Under the pieces are notes generated by a model, which saw only the letters and a program-made list of their open reading frames with translations, ran no database searches and was not told where the DNA came from. A DNA stretch of 64,000 bases. It comes from Ophthalmolycus amberensis (taxonomy: Eukaryota > Chordata > Actinopteri > Perciformes > Zoarcidae). The stretch is from contig JAFEUB010001797.1 of NCBI GenBank assembly GCA_024529925.1, positions 1,931,001-1,995,000 on the forward strand, written 5' to 3'. Within the stretch, counting starts at the first letter, position 1, and the number at the start of each line of letters is the position of its first letter. Of the stretch, positions 1-12,300 are shown in pieces. The position numbers and the translations under genes were made by a program.

Positions 1-71
1 GTAAGGAAACATGAGAACACCAGGGTAGGGAGTGAGGGATGAGGAGGTAAGGAAACATGAGAACACCAGGA
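1..71. repeat. Tandem repeat, period about 46 bp
   Basis: The 24 bases at 1-24 recur exactly at 47-70, giving one full unit and the start of a second. The array probably extends upstream of the window, so its copy number cannot be read here. No gene is visible between it and the tRNA at 656; that stretch is AT-rich unique sequence. Confidence 0.75.
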
Positions 72-655
72 CACACATGAAGAACTCTAAGCTATCAGGC
101 AAAGTGAACATCTTTTCTTCTACATAGTTGTCCTCAGTCTCATCTGCTTAACTTGGTCATGGAGGCATCAACATTTAATTGAGATGTTAAATTAACAGTG
201 AAAACTCATCATAGCTTAATTTAACATCAGTATTCATAATTACACTTCATGTTTACTTCTCCTGATCTTTACCTCCTATAACAAGGTCCATCTCAATAAA
301 TAAACATGTTATATTATATTATATCAGTGTTATTTACTGCTTTTTTCATGTTGGAATACATGTTAAATATTTAACTGCAAAGTCGTAATGCGTGTTTGAT
401 ACTTTAATTTGTTTGCATTAAATCATACTGGGATGTTTGTTGAAATTGATAGGATGGCCCTACCTAGAAAAATTTCCACCAGCCGCCACTGTAAATAATA
501 CTGCAATGTGTATTCAATGTATCCAGCAAAATTATGTAAATGGTACGAACTGTCCTAGGCTCTTTAAATTTAACATCAAAACTCTAGGTATACATGTAAA
601 TGTTTAAGAGTTTATGTTAATAATAAGGAATCGTGTCAGAAGGCAAGAAAACATG

Positions 656-726
656 TGCGCCGCCCGGGAATCGAACCCGGGTCGCAAGAATGGGAATCTT
701 GCATGATACCACTACACCAGCGGCGC
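656..726 (-). tRNA. tRNA-Gly (anticodon CCC)
   Basis: Read on the minus strand, the 71 bases fold as a canonical cloverleaf. The 7-bp acceptor stem pairs GCGCCGC with GCGGCGC and is followed by discriminator A. There is a D-arm with TGGTGTAGTGGTA (A box) and an anticodon stem GCAAGA/TCTTGC closing the loop TTCCCAT. The T-arm contains GGTTCGATTCC (B box). The central triplet CCC decodes GGG glycine codons. There is no intron. CCA is not encoded, as is normal for eukaryotes. It lies about 630 bp upstream of, and opposite to, the prdm9-like start codon. It looks intact and functional. Confidence 0.96.
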
Positions 727-919
727 CCCTGCAATACCTTGAGATCATTAGACTTTATGTAGTGCGTTGACGGTATCTGTCACTAATTTTAGAAGGGATG
801 ATGGCAAATGCTTCGTTGTTGCTGTTCGGGGTAGTAGATACACAACACCGAGGTAATTAGATTCACCGTTACTACTATAAGTACGTGAATGTCGACCTTT
901 ATTCTGAAAGTTGGATTTA

Positions 920-1060
920 TTTGCTTCCGGGTAAACTGCTTCCGGTCCCGGATAGGATTGTTTCTGGTGTCTAACGTCATATGTTAGCTAACAGCTAAAC
1001 AGACTGAAGAATATAGCCGTTGAGAATCCGAGTAGGTACAGAAGTACAGTTCAAAGTAGA
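920..1060 (+). promoter_or_regulatory. Candidate promoter of the prdm9-like gene with two ETS-type sites
   Basis: Two copies of CTTCCGG (ETS-family core) lie at 924-930 and 939-945, about 410-430 bp upstream of the first ATG, in a locally GC-richer stretch without a TATA box. Paired ETS sites are typical of TATA-less, broadly active vertebrate promoters. The transcription start cannot be located from sequence; one around 980-1300, with a 5' UTR up to the ATG at 1352, is an inference. Confidence 0.3.
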
Positions 1061-1351
1061 AAGTATACATTTGGAATTCATTGCTTTGTATTACAATGCT
1101 AGTCTGATAGCCACATAGCAGCTACTATCTCTTGGCTAGCCATGCTAATGCTATGTTATTAGCCATACCTTGACAGCACTCTTTCCATTGAATCTTATCA
1201 GGGCCAGGATGCCCGCTGATGTTTTACAAGCTAAGCTATCGTGCTAACTTAAGCTGCCTTATCTGTTGCTGTAGCGTTATAGTATGTGTTAGTGTGAACA
1301 TCTGTCATAAAGAGTCATAGTTCCCATCAACTGGCCCCAGAGTCTGCACTC

Positions 1352-4300
1352 ATGTCGAGCAGGAGCACCGGTGTGGAGTGGGTCGAGACCACGGAGGAGG
1401 TTGTTTTAACAGAGGAGTGTCTGACCCATGAACACAACACCTCTGCAGGTATGACACATTTAATTTACATTTAAACTGGTTATATGACTTGTTGTCTTAT
1501 GTAAGTTTACTTAATTGATGCCTTTTTTTTCAGTGTTACCGGTTTTGGAGCATACAGAAACGCCAATCCAGAAGTTACTGGACACTCTGGGACGTGGAGA
1601 TAACCCAGAGGCTGGTGATGGCTTTTGTAAGCAAGAGACACTCTTTCCTCTTCTGCTTATATTCGCAGCATCATTGGGGATTAATACAACTTTCTCACAT
1701 TATCTAAAGACAGAAAATGAGCAAAATGTCATGGAGTATTCCAGCGTATGGCATTAATGCTGTTTTATTCCTCTTTCCCTCTTCTTATGAGAAGTTCCTA
1801 AAGTTGAATGACTGTTTCCTTTTGTTTTCCAGACTGTGAGGAGTGTCTGACTCTCTTCCAGGACCAGAGCGATCCCGCTAACATCACCGGCCCATCTTTC
1901 ATTCTCGACTTTCCGACGAGCACGGGTCTCCCCCAGAGGGCCCTCCTCACCCTCCCCTACGGCCTGATGATAGGCAGATCTAGTATTCCCAATGCGGGCG
2001 TTGGGGTCATAAATCACGGGCCGCCGGTGTCGCCGGGAATGCATTTTGGACCGTACGAGGGGGAAGTGACCACGAGAGAAAACGCCATGGCAAGCGACTT
2101 CTCCTGGGAGGTGAGATTGGATGTGACTTGTCCTCTCTAAATACTTTTTATTGTGGTTATTATTCATTGTTAAATGTGCATATTCTGTCTTGAAAATACT
2201 CTGCAGATTTACAAAGAAAAAGACGAATATGAGTACATTGATGCAGCCAGAGAATCTCACTCAAACTGGATGAGGTAATGTATTGAACTCTGTTATTGTG
2301 TCTGTTTCTCACGGTGTCTCCCTTCATGTTGCAGATGATGGTTCATCATATTCTCTTCTTACGCAGGTACGTCAACTGTGCTCGTAACAAAGACGAGACC
2401 AACTTGCTGGTGGTCCAGTACAAAGGCAGCATCCTCTTTCATTGCTGCCGCACCATTCACCCTGGAGACGAGCTCACGGTGTGGCCCAGCGCCAAGTTTC
2501 TGGCCCAGTTTAGTGACGCTTGGAGCCAGGTGTGGATGATGAAGTTGAATGCAACAGGTGCCTTTCCAACCTAAGTATTCCTCGTCACAAAAATCACGTT
2601 CTACTGAAGAATTCTTACAATGCAATGATGCAATTTTCACCATTCTCTCCTAAATTGTAGAGAGTAACACAGCTGCGACGTCTCAGATCTTCCTGTGCTC
2701 CCACTGCCAGCTGTCCTTCACCACGGAGTCCTTCCTCCAGCGGCATACAGTGTGCTTCCACATGCAGCCTGAAGGGGGCGGCACAACTGACGCCGACTCC
2801 GCTCTCGCTGCAGCCTCCCTGGTGGTGTTTTCCGTGGACCCCGTCGGGTCCAAGACGTGCGGCGATTGCGGAAAGACTTTCAAGCATATCCCTCACCTCA
2901 GGAGGCACAAGCTATGCGTCCACTCGAACAATCGTCCCTACTGCTGCCCGCAGTGCAGGCGGAGCTTTACCCAGGCGTCCGGCTTAATCAGACACCAGCT
3001 GATTCACAGGAAACGCGCTTTGATAAAAGATGCAAACATTGTTCCTGATCTGGACAAAATCTGCAGTGAGACGAACGAGAACTTGACACTGAGATCAGAA
3101 CTTTTTACTTCTGCAGATCCAGCTGTAGTGGAGGAAACAAAGAGTGTGAGTGAAAGCGAGAACGTACAAGAAGCAATGGATGTAACTGAAACTGAGAACA
3201 CTCCTGCTGGGGAGGCAGAAACATCCCAATGCAGTTGTTCGGACTGCGGCAAGAGCTTCACAAATGAGGCGACCCTGCGAAAGCACAAGGCGACTGTCCA
3301 CGAGAGGCTCCGTCCGTACGTCTGCACCGTGTGCAAGAAGTGCTTCGGCCAGTACAACGACCTGACACGGCATCTGAGGCGGCACCAGAAGCAAAGCAAG
3401 AGGGGCAAGAAGGTAAACGAGGCCCCGGAGGAATCTACCACCATGCCCTTCAGCTGTGCCGAGTGTGCACTGACGTTTTCCTCAGTGGACGCCCTTCAGC
3501 AGCACATAACGGAGCATCACTCAGAGGAGAACCCGGTGGAACATCAAGAGGATGATCAGAGCCACGAGCCAGACTTCAGCCCACAGACGTCACTGGCTGA
3601 AACTGTTAGAGGCCTTCAGAGGCCTCAGCGACGTGGAGCTGGGTCTAAAATGTCTGCCATAACCAAGCTCATAGCCTCGAAACGAAGGGCAGCCGTCTGC
3701 AAGAAGCCGTTGACCAGCCTCGAGAGGCGCTCCGCCGAAACAGAAGCACCTGCTGTGACAAACGGAAAGTTGACTCAATACAAATGGTTCAGCTGTAATC
3801 GCTGTAAACAAACGTACGGAAACCCGGACGATCTCGAGGCGCACAAGTGCGCTTTGAAACCGCTCGAGTGTGGTCAGTGCGGGGCGACTTTCAGCAAGTC
3901 CGGCTTCCTGAAACGACACGAGCAGACGGTGCACGAGGGCGCAAATTCTTACAGCTGTGACCGCTGCGGTAAGGTCTTCTCCACATCTGGCAACCTCAAA
4001 CAGCATCGGACGAGCAACACCTGCATGAAGTATCACTGCACGTCGGAGATTTTCCGGTGCTCCTTTTGTCAGTTCTCCTTCACCATGAAGAGCTACCTCA
4101 TCAAACACGTCAAGAGGCACCACCCGGTGGAGTACCTGTCGCACTCCCACATCTTCGTGGATCAGCTGGAGGAGGGAGAAGAGGAGGAAGAGGGGGTGGA
4201 GAAAACGTACGTATGCCCCGACTGCGGGAAGAGCTGTGCGAGCAGCAAAGCGTTTAAATCCCACGCGTGCTTCCAGCAGGTGAAGGTGCTGTACTTGTGC

Positions 4301-4705
4301 ACCGACTGCGGGAAGGGCTTCACCAACCACTACAGCCTCAAGCAGCACCAGCGCATTCACACGGGCGAGAAGCCGTACGTGTGCCCGCACTGCAGCAAGA
4401 GCTTCTCCTACACCGGCCAGCTCAACGTGCACCTCAGGACTCACACCGGGGAGAAGCCGTACCTGTGCACGCACTGCGGGGAGAGCTTCCGCCAGTCGGG
4501 CGACCTGAAGCGGCACGAGAGGAAGCACACGGGCGTCAGGCCCTACAGCTGCCAAGAGTGCTGCAAGAGCTTCAGCCGCCCGCAGAGCCTCAAGGCCCAC
4601 CAGATGCTCCACCTGGGACAGAGGATGTTCAAATGCAGCCAGTGCGGCAAGAGCTTCTCCCGAAACTATCACCTCAGGAGGCACCATCAGAAGATGCACT
4701 TGTAG
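1352..4705 (+). CDS. prdm9: PRDM9-like PR/SET-domain C2H2 zinc-finger protein (beta type, no KRAB/SSXRD)
   Basis: The coding exons are 1352-1448, 1534-1626, 1833-2110, 2207-2274, 2367-2557 and 2661-4705, all with GT-AG junctions. Together they give 2772 nt, or 923 aa. Residues 64-68 (YCEEC) begin the zinc knuckle. The PR/SET domain follows at about 83-240, with PRDM9 hallmarks FGPYEG (135-140), NWMRYVNCAR (176-185) and PGDEL (211-215). Sixteen C2H2 fingers follow, the first starting at Cys255. They are scattered at first; the last five are contiguous with TGEKPY-type linkers (about 785-921). Fingers 7, 9 and 11 end in H-x-C or other non-standard forms. KRAB and SSXRD domains of full-length PRDM9 are absent, matching the PRDM9-beta class of fishes. 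Of the three PRDM9 catalytic tyrosines only the one at residue 138 is kept; those expected at 203 and 219 are Phe and Pro. A DNA-binding nuclear protein with weak or no histone methyltransferase activity is inferred. Family assignment is firm; the exact orthologue is less so. Confidence 0.88.
1833..2557 (+). other. PR/SET domain exons of the prdm9-like gene
   Basis: Exons 3, 4 and 5 (1833-2110, 2207-2274, 2367-2557) carry the whole methyltransferase-type domain. The codon for the retained catalytic tyrosine is at 2054-2056. The positions matching human PRDM9 Y341 and Y357 are TTT (Phe) at 2437-2439 and CCC (Pro) at 2485-2487. The usual WYGDEY motif reads WPSAKF here. The frame is open and conserved on both sides of the changes, so this is not a sequencing-type frameshift. 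Confidence 0.85.
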
Positions 4706-4956
4706 TCGCTTATTCAGGACTTTGGGAAATGATGCAGAGGAGCTGCAGTTGCACTAAAAGGTCGAGTAGAGTTGCACAGAATTTTTTTTTTTCAATGCTC
4801 GTTATTTTAACTTAAGTTTCAGAACCAAAAGTTTGGATTTTTATGTTGAGAATTATGCATTTTTGTTATTTAAAAGTGCAGCATTTAATTCACTTCCATT
4901 AAGAAAATACAGCTTGCCACTTAAACAAATGATTATTGTCTCAATGTTAACTTTGA

Positions 4957-4962
4957 AATAAA
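4957..4962 (+). terminator. Poly(A) signal of the prdm9-like gene
   Basis: AATAAA lies 252 bp after the TAG stop, following an AT-rich 3' UTR. It is the first canonical signal downstream of the stop codon, so cleavage is expected near 4972-4992. Confidence 0.7.
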
Positions 4963-4991
4963 AACACAAACTTCACCTTCACTGTTGACCA

Positions 4992-4997
4992 TTTATT
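4992..4997 (-). terminator. ppp1r9b: Distal poly(A) signal of ppp1r9b
   Basis: TTTATT on the plus strand reads AATAAA on the minus strand, 1.38 kb past the ppp1r9b stop. Other minus-strand AATAAA hexamers occur nearer the stop (about 5590-5602), so more than one 3' end is possible. The interval 4998-6375 holds no other gene and is read as the 3' UTR. Confidence 0.5.
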
Positions 4998-6375
4998 CCA
5001 CAAAACATACAATGCAAAGGATGTGCACTGTACAAGCCTTAATATTATGAAAATACTCATAACATGCCTTTTTTTTTTTTCAATTCATTAATCTTAATTT
5101 AGTTTCTGTAGTCATCCAGATCTACACAGTTACAACTGTCTACTGAACATTGCTTCTGTCACTTTTTGTCTTCGTCAGCTCATATTTCTACCTTTTTTGA
5201 CTAGATTATAAATATTAAGTAAAATATTTCAGTCTTACCTGAACTATACAAACATACTGGTATGACAGTTGACACGAGGAGACTCAATTCCATTTGAAAC
5301 TGTGCGTGAATTGAAACAGGCGTGAACCCGGCAGTGTTTTCCATGTGCTACACACAGCGGTGTCGAGTGCAGCTGCTGGTTCGAGACGCAAGCGTTTTAA
5401 TATCTTTGCTGCTGGTAACGGCTTCTTTAAACAATCCCGGTCCAGTAATGTTTCTCATATCAGTAGTCCTAACTAATACCAGTTACACAAGTCCTTGACA
5501 ACATCCATTTGGAGGGGAGAGAGAGAGAGATCCATTTTCATTGGTGGCACAGCAGTTGTGGAGGCTTGTTTCTGTGGTCCTGTTTTTGTTTTTTATTTAT
5601 TTAAAGAAGCGAGGGGTTGAGACCGGAGGGGTTGGGACGCTCATTGATGAGTCTCTTTAGTGTGTAAAAAAATACACAAACACTTCTGAAAGGTAGGCAG
5701 CAGGTGGTTAAGTGACAAAGACCCCTACGAAGGTTGGGTTACAGTTTCTACTATTTCGAAGACCCCTCCAAACATAGTTCCCGTTTCTTCCTCCGTTCCA
5801 GTGAAGCACCTTGTTGATGTCTTCTTCAGTGCAATCTCCATCCAATTTACATCACATAAAATATACAACAGCCCTCTATCTCATTAGTTTATATTATGTT
5901 AAATGTTATACACATATTAAAAATTTTTACAAACCAAACTGATTGTTAAACCACAAAGTATCACATCTGTACAAAAAAAAGAAAAGGTCACAAAACCAGG
6001 CGAAAGAAAGAAAGGGATCTTTTTTTTCTTCTTTTGGCAATTAAAAGCAACAGCCTGGTCTGTGACAGAACCACAAAGTAAGGGATTAAATACTGAAAAG
6101 GAACAGCACATCTAGAGCTCAACAGAGTCTGTATTTGTGATGATAAAACCGTTCTTCACAATCCCATAAATGGTAACAGAAAAACATGGTTAAAAGGGGT
6201 TAAAAGTGGCTGAAATACGAAGCCTGAGGACACGTATACAGTATGCGCCCGGAAACCAAGCTCACGGGGCCGACGAGGAAATACCCTGCAGGTCAAGTAC
6301 AATGACACCGTCTCCTCCTGTAGCTTGTGAAGTTCTGCTCTCTGAGACGCGTGACGGACAAAAAGGCTTTTACTT

Positions 6376-9300
6376 TTATAAAGGTTCAGATTTCAGCTCC
6401 TCCACCCGGCACTCCAGGTCCGCCACCTGAGAGAGAGAGAGAGAGAGAGAGGCAGTGACGCTGAGTTAACCACCCACATGCTGCAGAGCGAGTCACGTCA
6501 GGACACAGCACGCTGACTAAATATGGGCCTCGTGAGGTTTCCTCGCTATCGCTGGAATTTAATTCTCTTTCCAGGTCGCCTCCCGTACCTGCTCTTGAAG
6601 TTGCCCGGACTCCTCTTTGAGAAGAGAGGCCTCAGCTCCAACTTGTGCACAGCGCTGGGTCTCCTTCTTCAGGTACTCGATCTCCCTGTTAACGGACAAC
6701 GGAGTGTTTAGACTGAGCGACTCGGACGTGATGAAACAACTCTTTCCTCCCTTGTCTTCATGCGGACTCACTTCTGCTGATACTCCTTGATCAGGCGTTT
6801 GGCTTTGCTGTACTTGCGCTCCAGGGCCTGATACTGGGACTGCGTCTCCTTCAGGTGCTCGTCCACCGCCTGGCACAGGCTCTGAGCCTCCATCCAGTAG
6901 CCCTCCAGCTTATCCATGCGCTCCTTGTTCTCCTGCAGGGTCTGTTCCAGCTGGGCCTTGTCCATACGCCAGCGCTGCTTCTCCTGCTCCGCGTGGTGCA
7001 GCTGGAGAGACGGGCGACGTTTCAGCGAAGACGCACGGTAACATACAGTATTAAATATGATCATTTAAACCTACCTTTCTCTTCAGCTGTTGGATCTCAG
7101 CTTGGGTCACAGCATGCTTTATTTGGAGCTTGACAGCAAAGAGAGATGACGATTTTAGTTACCATTCGGCACGTTAGAGGAAAACAAGCTGTGATTACAC
7201 AGAAAAGGAGTTCACTTCTCACCTCTTTGTATTTATGTGCCAGTTTCTCAGGGTCCGTCTCCAGGGGGGACATGTCATCGTTCTCCGCCAGGTCAAACAC
7301 CTCGATGGCGCTGGGATACGGCGGGCTGACCTCCTCGTCCTCGTCCTCTTCCTCGTCCGTGCCGTACTCTCCGCCCTGCAGGGACGAGGTCCAGGTTAGG
7401 AAACCCGTTTTATTTCAGTTTAAAAGGTGCCGGTTCACCCAAACTACTGAGAGCGAACCGATCCCTTTAGAGTCACATCTTGCTTCCTGGTTTGAGTCCA
7501 GATGTTGCAGCAGCAGGACGTCATGTGTGAAGGGATCATTTAAATAGAGAAAGCTCTTAAAGATCTATCGTGTTTGTAACAGTAAAATGTTGTATTACAC
7601 ACAAGGTAAGGTAATTGGAATTTGTGTACATTTATTGATAAATATTTAGATAAAATGTCACATAAAACAGGATAACGAAGTGTTTATTACATATATCTAT
7701 AGTGATTGAATGCTGCCTTTAAAAGCACACGTTTATATGCTGTGACACCAAACGGCCACTAGATGGCGCAAAGCTCCCAAGAGCAGACTGCTCTCCATTA
7801 TACAACCTAATGCTTTTCAAGAACCACCCACCATCACGCTGCATGAATGGGGCAACTTCCTCTCTGTTGTGATAATGAAAGTACAGGAGTTGTTATGGTT
7901 TTTCTGCTGCTCTGTTTACGTAAAACTAAAAAAGATTGACATAAGAGATCAACAAAGCAAAGGACATCCGAGGGCAACACAATTTGAGTCCTCCTGATCC
8001 GCCCCCCCTTCGGAGCCGAGCTTATCGTTTGATCAGACTGATAGTACATGCTGGACACTATAGTGTGGCTTCCAACGACACAGTCGCACCACAGAGGGTC
8101 ACTTCTGTTTAGCATGGGGAACATTTCATAATCCTAAAGGGGAACCAAGGACACGCAGAGCAAACCATTCGTATTTAAGGAAGTAGTTTGTGCCTGAGCA
8201 GGTTGAAAGTCAAATTTGAAGCTATTTTGTGATGTTTTTGTAGATTACTTGATGACTTTAAATGTTGATGAATGCATTCAGATATTTTTTTTTCTAATAC
8301 AGGAATTGCAGGGAGTCTACAGGTGTCCGATAATCAAATTTAATGCGTTTTAACACCTTTTTAAGACAGATTTTAATTAAATTTAAGACTTATTTTCAGA
8401 CAAATCCTCTTTTTTTCATATTTGAATAAGCAGAGCAGGTAAACATCGCGGTAACTACAACACGTTTGGTCTCATGCAGCAGACACTTAGGTAGAAACAG
8501 TTACCTTTCGCTTAGACAGCCAGGCGCTGCCGTAGTAAATCTAGCCATTACTTTTCTTATACGTTAACTCTGCTGCAGGAGAACTCATTTTGACAAAAAC
8601 AGATGCATGGAATTTGATAAAATGTTCATGTTGAAAATAATAACGCAATAACTTCAATTATTATTAATTATTTAATGACTTTCAAGGCCAAATATATATA
8701 TTAAATGGAATTTAAGACAATTTTAGACTTTTTAAAGACCTGCAGACACGCTGGGATAGATCCTCTCTAAATATTGATGAGACAAGTTTTACATTTCAAT
8801 TGTCTTGTAAGAATGTTTTTAAGTGGTATCCTGAATCTTCTATTTAATTCATTTGAATTATGTTGAACATGGTAGTATATGTGTCTGAGCGTGCATGCAC
8901 CTTCACTTCTGCACTGAGCGGACAAACCAAGCAGTTCTGTCAGATCACACCTGATCCCACACCAGCCCTCCCTGTTTCAGAGGGTTCTTTAGAAGCTCAC
9001 CTCCTGCTCGTCCATGTACTGGTTGTAGCGCTGCTCCATCATCTCCCTCTGCCAGCGCTCCTGCTCCAGCGTCTGCTGGATGAGCTGGGCCACCTCGCTC
9101 TGCTCGCCCGGCTTTTCTCGCCCGATCACGAACCTGTGTTTGGACAACACCAGCAGTCCAGCTCAGTTAGGATTAAAACCTCTCAAAGTGGCGAGCTGAA
9201 CTGAAATAGTCCTCCATGTGATATGGTATTTATGCATGTGCATGCTAAATACATTTATTTCCTTTTACTCCCGTCCACTCAGGAGCACGAACACCGGCTC

Positions 9301-12300
9301 CACACGGACCAAGAAAGTGTTTTTCATCCAGAATAAAACCTCCTGAGTTGCTATAGTTTAATGTATTAATGTCGTAAGGAATGTGCTGGCTCGTTGATGA
9401 CAGAACATGTCTTCCTGTTTGGAGCTGAACAAAGGCGGTCTCTGTGGAGTTGGCCTCTCTTCTATGATTGAAATCAAACCCTGCCTCTCCTTCAGCTCAT
9501 TGTACAGTTCATTATATGTTTCCTGATTGAGGCTCACAAATCTTCGTCCAATTACAGCGAACGGGAATAAAACCGCAGTAAATCACCATGAAGCCACAGA
9601 CGGTTATTAAGCCAGCCGCTGCAGCCTTTTCAATTCTGCGGCACTAACGGGTAATTAAATGCTCACAAACGAACTTCCTGCCCCCCCCCCCCCCCCATCT
9701 ATTTGTCTGCCTGATGTTTTGTTTTTTTAATGAATAGGTCTGAGCTCTGGTGCCCTTCGCCATCACTGCAGCAGATCCATAATGCATGAGCTGTCTGAGG
9801 AGGTCTCTGATCTTCACAAGTCACACAACACAAACAATCACCCTTAAAGCTACGGACCACAAAACCCTGAATTATGAATGAGCTTAGATTACAAAAGGGG
9901 GCAAGTCAGCTCCACCGAAAGGCCAAAGAGCTCTGCTACAGATATCCCGCTGGCATTTCAGAACGATACTTTTGATGAAGTGTATTTGTTCCTGATAACT
10001 GTGTTTTCTGTGGTTCTAGGGACCCTCGTTCAGGATGTCTCAGAGAGGTAGCCTGGCAACACTGAAGGGTATAATCACGACCCCGCGAGACTTGAGATAC
10101 AAATCTGCAGTCTGGTGCGCTGAATGGGCAGGATGTGGTAGAAGTCGGTCCAGACCGGCGGTGGGTGTTTATCAAGAGGAAGCCATCTCTTCCAGCAAGA
10201 ATGCTGATGTCACAGCGAGCTGTTGCAACAAAGTGGAACAAGACGAATGTCCTGATCACAGCTGAGGCACGAAGCGAGATGGCTACTGTAGAAATACGTT
10301 AAGTAAGAGCGCAGCAGGGCTTTGAGATAGATAACGTTGGCTAGCTAACATGCTGACATGTTGCAGGTAATCTTTACCGTGTTCACACACACGTTAGCAT
10401 GCTAGCATTTGACAGGAACCGAAGCCGCTAGACTCCATTGACAAAACAGTAATTTGTTCTTGAACAACACGGGAATTGCTGGTCTACCGCCGCCTCGATC
10501 CGTTAGTTAGTGTTATTGTGTGACTTTGATGTTTGAAAGACTTAGTTTGCATTCACCAAAGTCACACAACAACACTAACTAACTAACTAATCGTGGCAGC
10601 GTTGAACCAGAAACTTCCTTGTTCTTTGAGGTAAAATTCCTGATTTTGTCAATGGAGTCTCGTGGCTTTGAAGAGAGCATGGATGGATATAACGGCTTCT
10701 GTTCCCACTAGGAGGAGGCTGTCGGACAGTAAGGTGAAAATATTGTAAATATAGCGTACACGTGAACTGATTTATTTAGGGTGCTAATATAGGTTTTGCT
10801 GATGCCCCCGTCCACAGCAGGACTTTGCTCCTGTGCTGGTTTTAAACTCTACACTGGTGTCGGATGATCTGCTTTTTTCTCGGCATAAAAGGGCATCAAA
10901 GCATCTGTAATGAACTCACGACTCTTCGGAGGAACTCTTACTTGACAGTTCCTGAGGTGTTCCTGAGTACGGAGGCGGCAAAGTTCTGGGTGACTCCCAC
11001 CAAACTGGTCCCGTCCACCTCCACGATCAGATCGTTGACCAGGATCCTGGAGGAGGCAGTTAAGAGAGACGTTCAGGATTCACAGTCATAGCTCCGCTGT
11101 GGACTTCACTCATCATCTTTTCACTGAAGCCCACACAAGCCAAACTCCATTTAAAAAGCCTGAGTTCTTGGCAGCGAGACCCACCTGCAGCTGCCAGGAA
11201 TCAGAGAGACAAGTGGGACAATGAAGCAACCACGTCTGGAAATACAACTACAACTACTAAGCTAACCTCAGTTTGACACATGGTTTAAAAGGCAGTTTGA
11301 CGGACTTCTTCGTTCTCATGTGTCTTTACCAGATGGAGAATCGGGATAATCCAATTTAACATGAGTTAACGTACCTCCCATCCTTGTGCGCTGCTCCTCC
11401 ATCCGTGACGGTCTTGACGAAGATGCCCAGCTTCTCCAGGCCCATGTCTGCTCCGGCACCCATCCCGATGATACTGATGCCCAGGCCCTCGCCATCTGAA
11501 GCAGAGTGGGGAAATAGCGCGACAGTTGTCAGTTTGATGTGTGACACCGTCATGTACTTTGCGTGGACTGAGGCGGTGTTACAACTCTCTGTGGGCGGGA
11601 AAACATGTCTTTGATTCCACGTCCATGTCATCACGCTTGTGATTTACATTTTTGGGGATAATAATTTGTAGTGTGGAGTGATTTCAGAGAAGGTGAACTT
11701 GTGACTGAGAGATTCCTCGATCATCAGGATCACTTTGGGTGGGTAAGTAAAAGAGCAGTGGTCTTCTCGCTCCCTTTACCACATGTGTGATCCACATTAA
11801 AACTGCCCGTTGGAGTTTACTTGAAGACAAAGTTATGTTTATATTCAGTGTTACTCACCAACATGCATTGTGTGTGTCCTTGAGGCCGGACAACGCACTT
11901 CCTTCCTCATAAAACATTCACAAAGACAATTTGAAACCTTGTATTGTTTACATCAATGATTGCTTTGTCGGCTCATTTACCGCATTTCTTTGCACACTAC
12001 TGCCAACAACGGTTAGCGTTAGCGGAATAGCACAAAACGCGTGGCAGGATTGTGTATCACATTGTCTGCATGCTGGCAACGCTGCACAGAGCATCTTTCT
12101 GTGATCCTCCATTGTAACTCAAAATGTCTTAATGAACTCAGCTTGTAGAAGAACAATCTAAAGACGAGGACTGTCCAAAGAAATTCTTAGTCGACTAACT
12201 CTGTAGTGACTGCCCGACTAATTGACAAGATCAGTAAAACTGAGTTCCTCCACAAAGAATCACACAAAAGCACCACTTTAAATCTTGTGTTCACCAGAGA

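Noticed and set aside
1754..2260. 168-codon open frame on the minus strand across prdm9-like exon 3
   Set aside because: It crosses exon-intron borders of the real plus-strand gene and has no recognisable domain.
3590..4699. Long open frame (369 codons) on the minus strand under the zinc-finger exon
   Set aside because: It is the antisense of the GC-rich, repetitive finger-coding exon. The translation is low-complexity Leu/Ala/Val with no domain, and the opposite strand is clearly the real coding strand.
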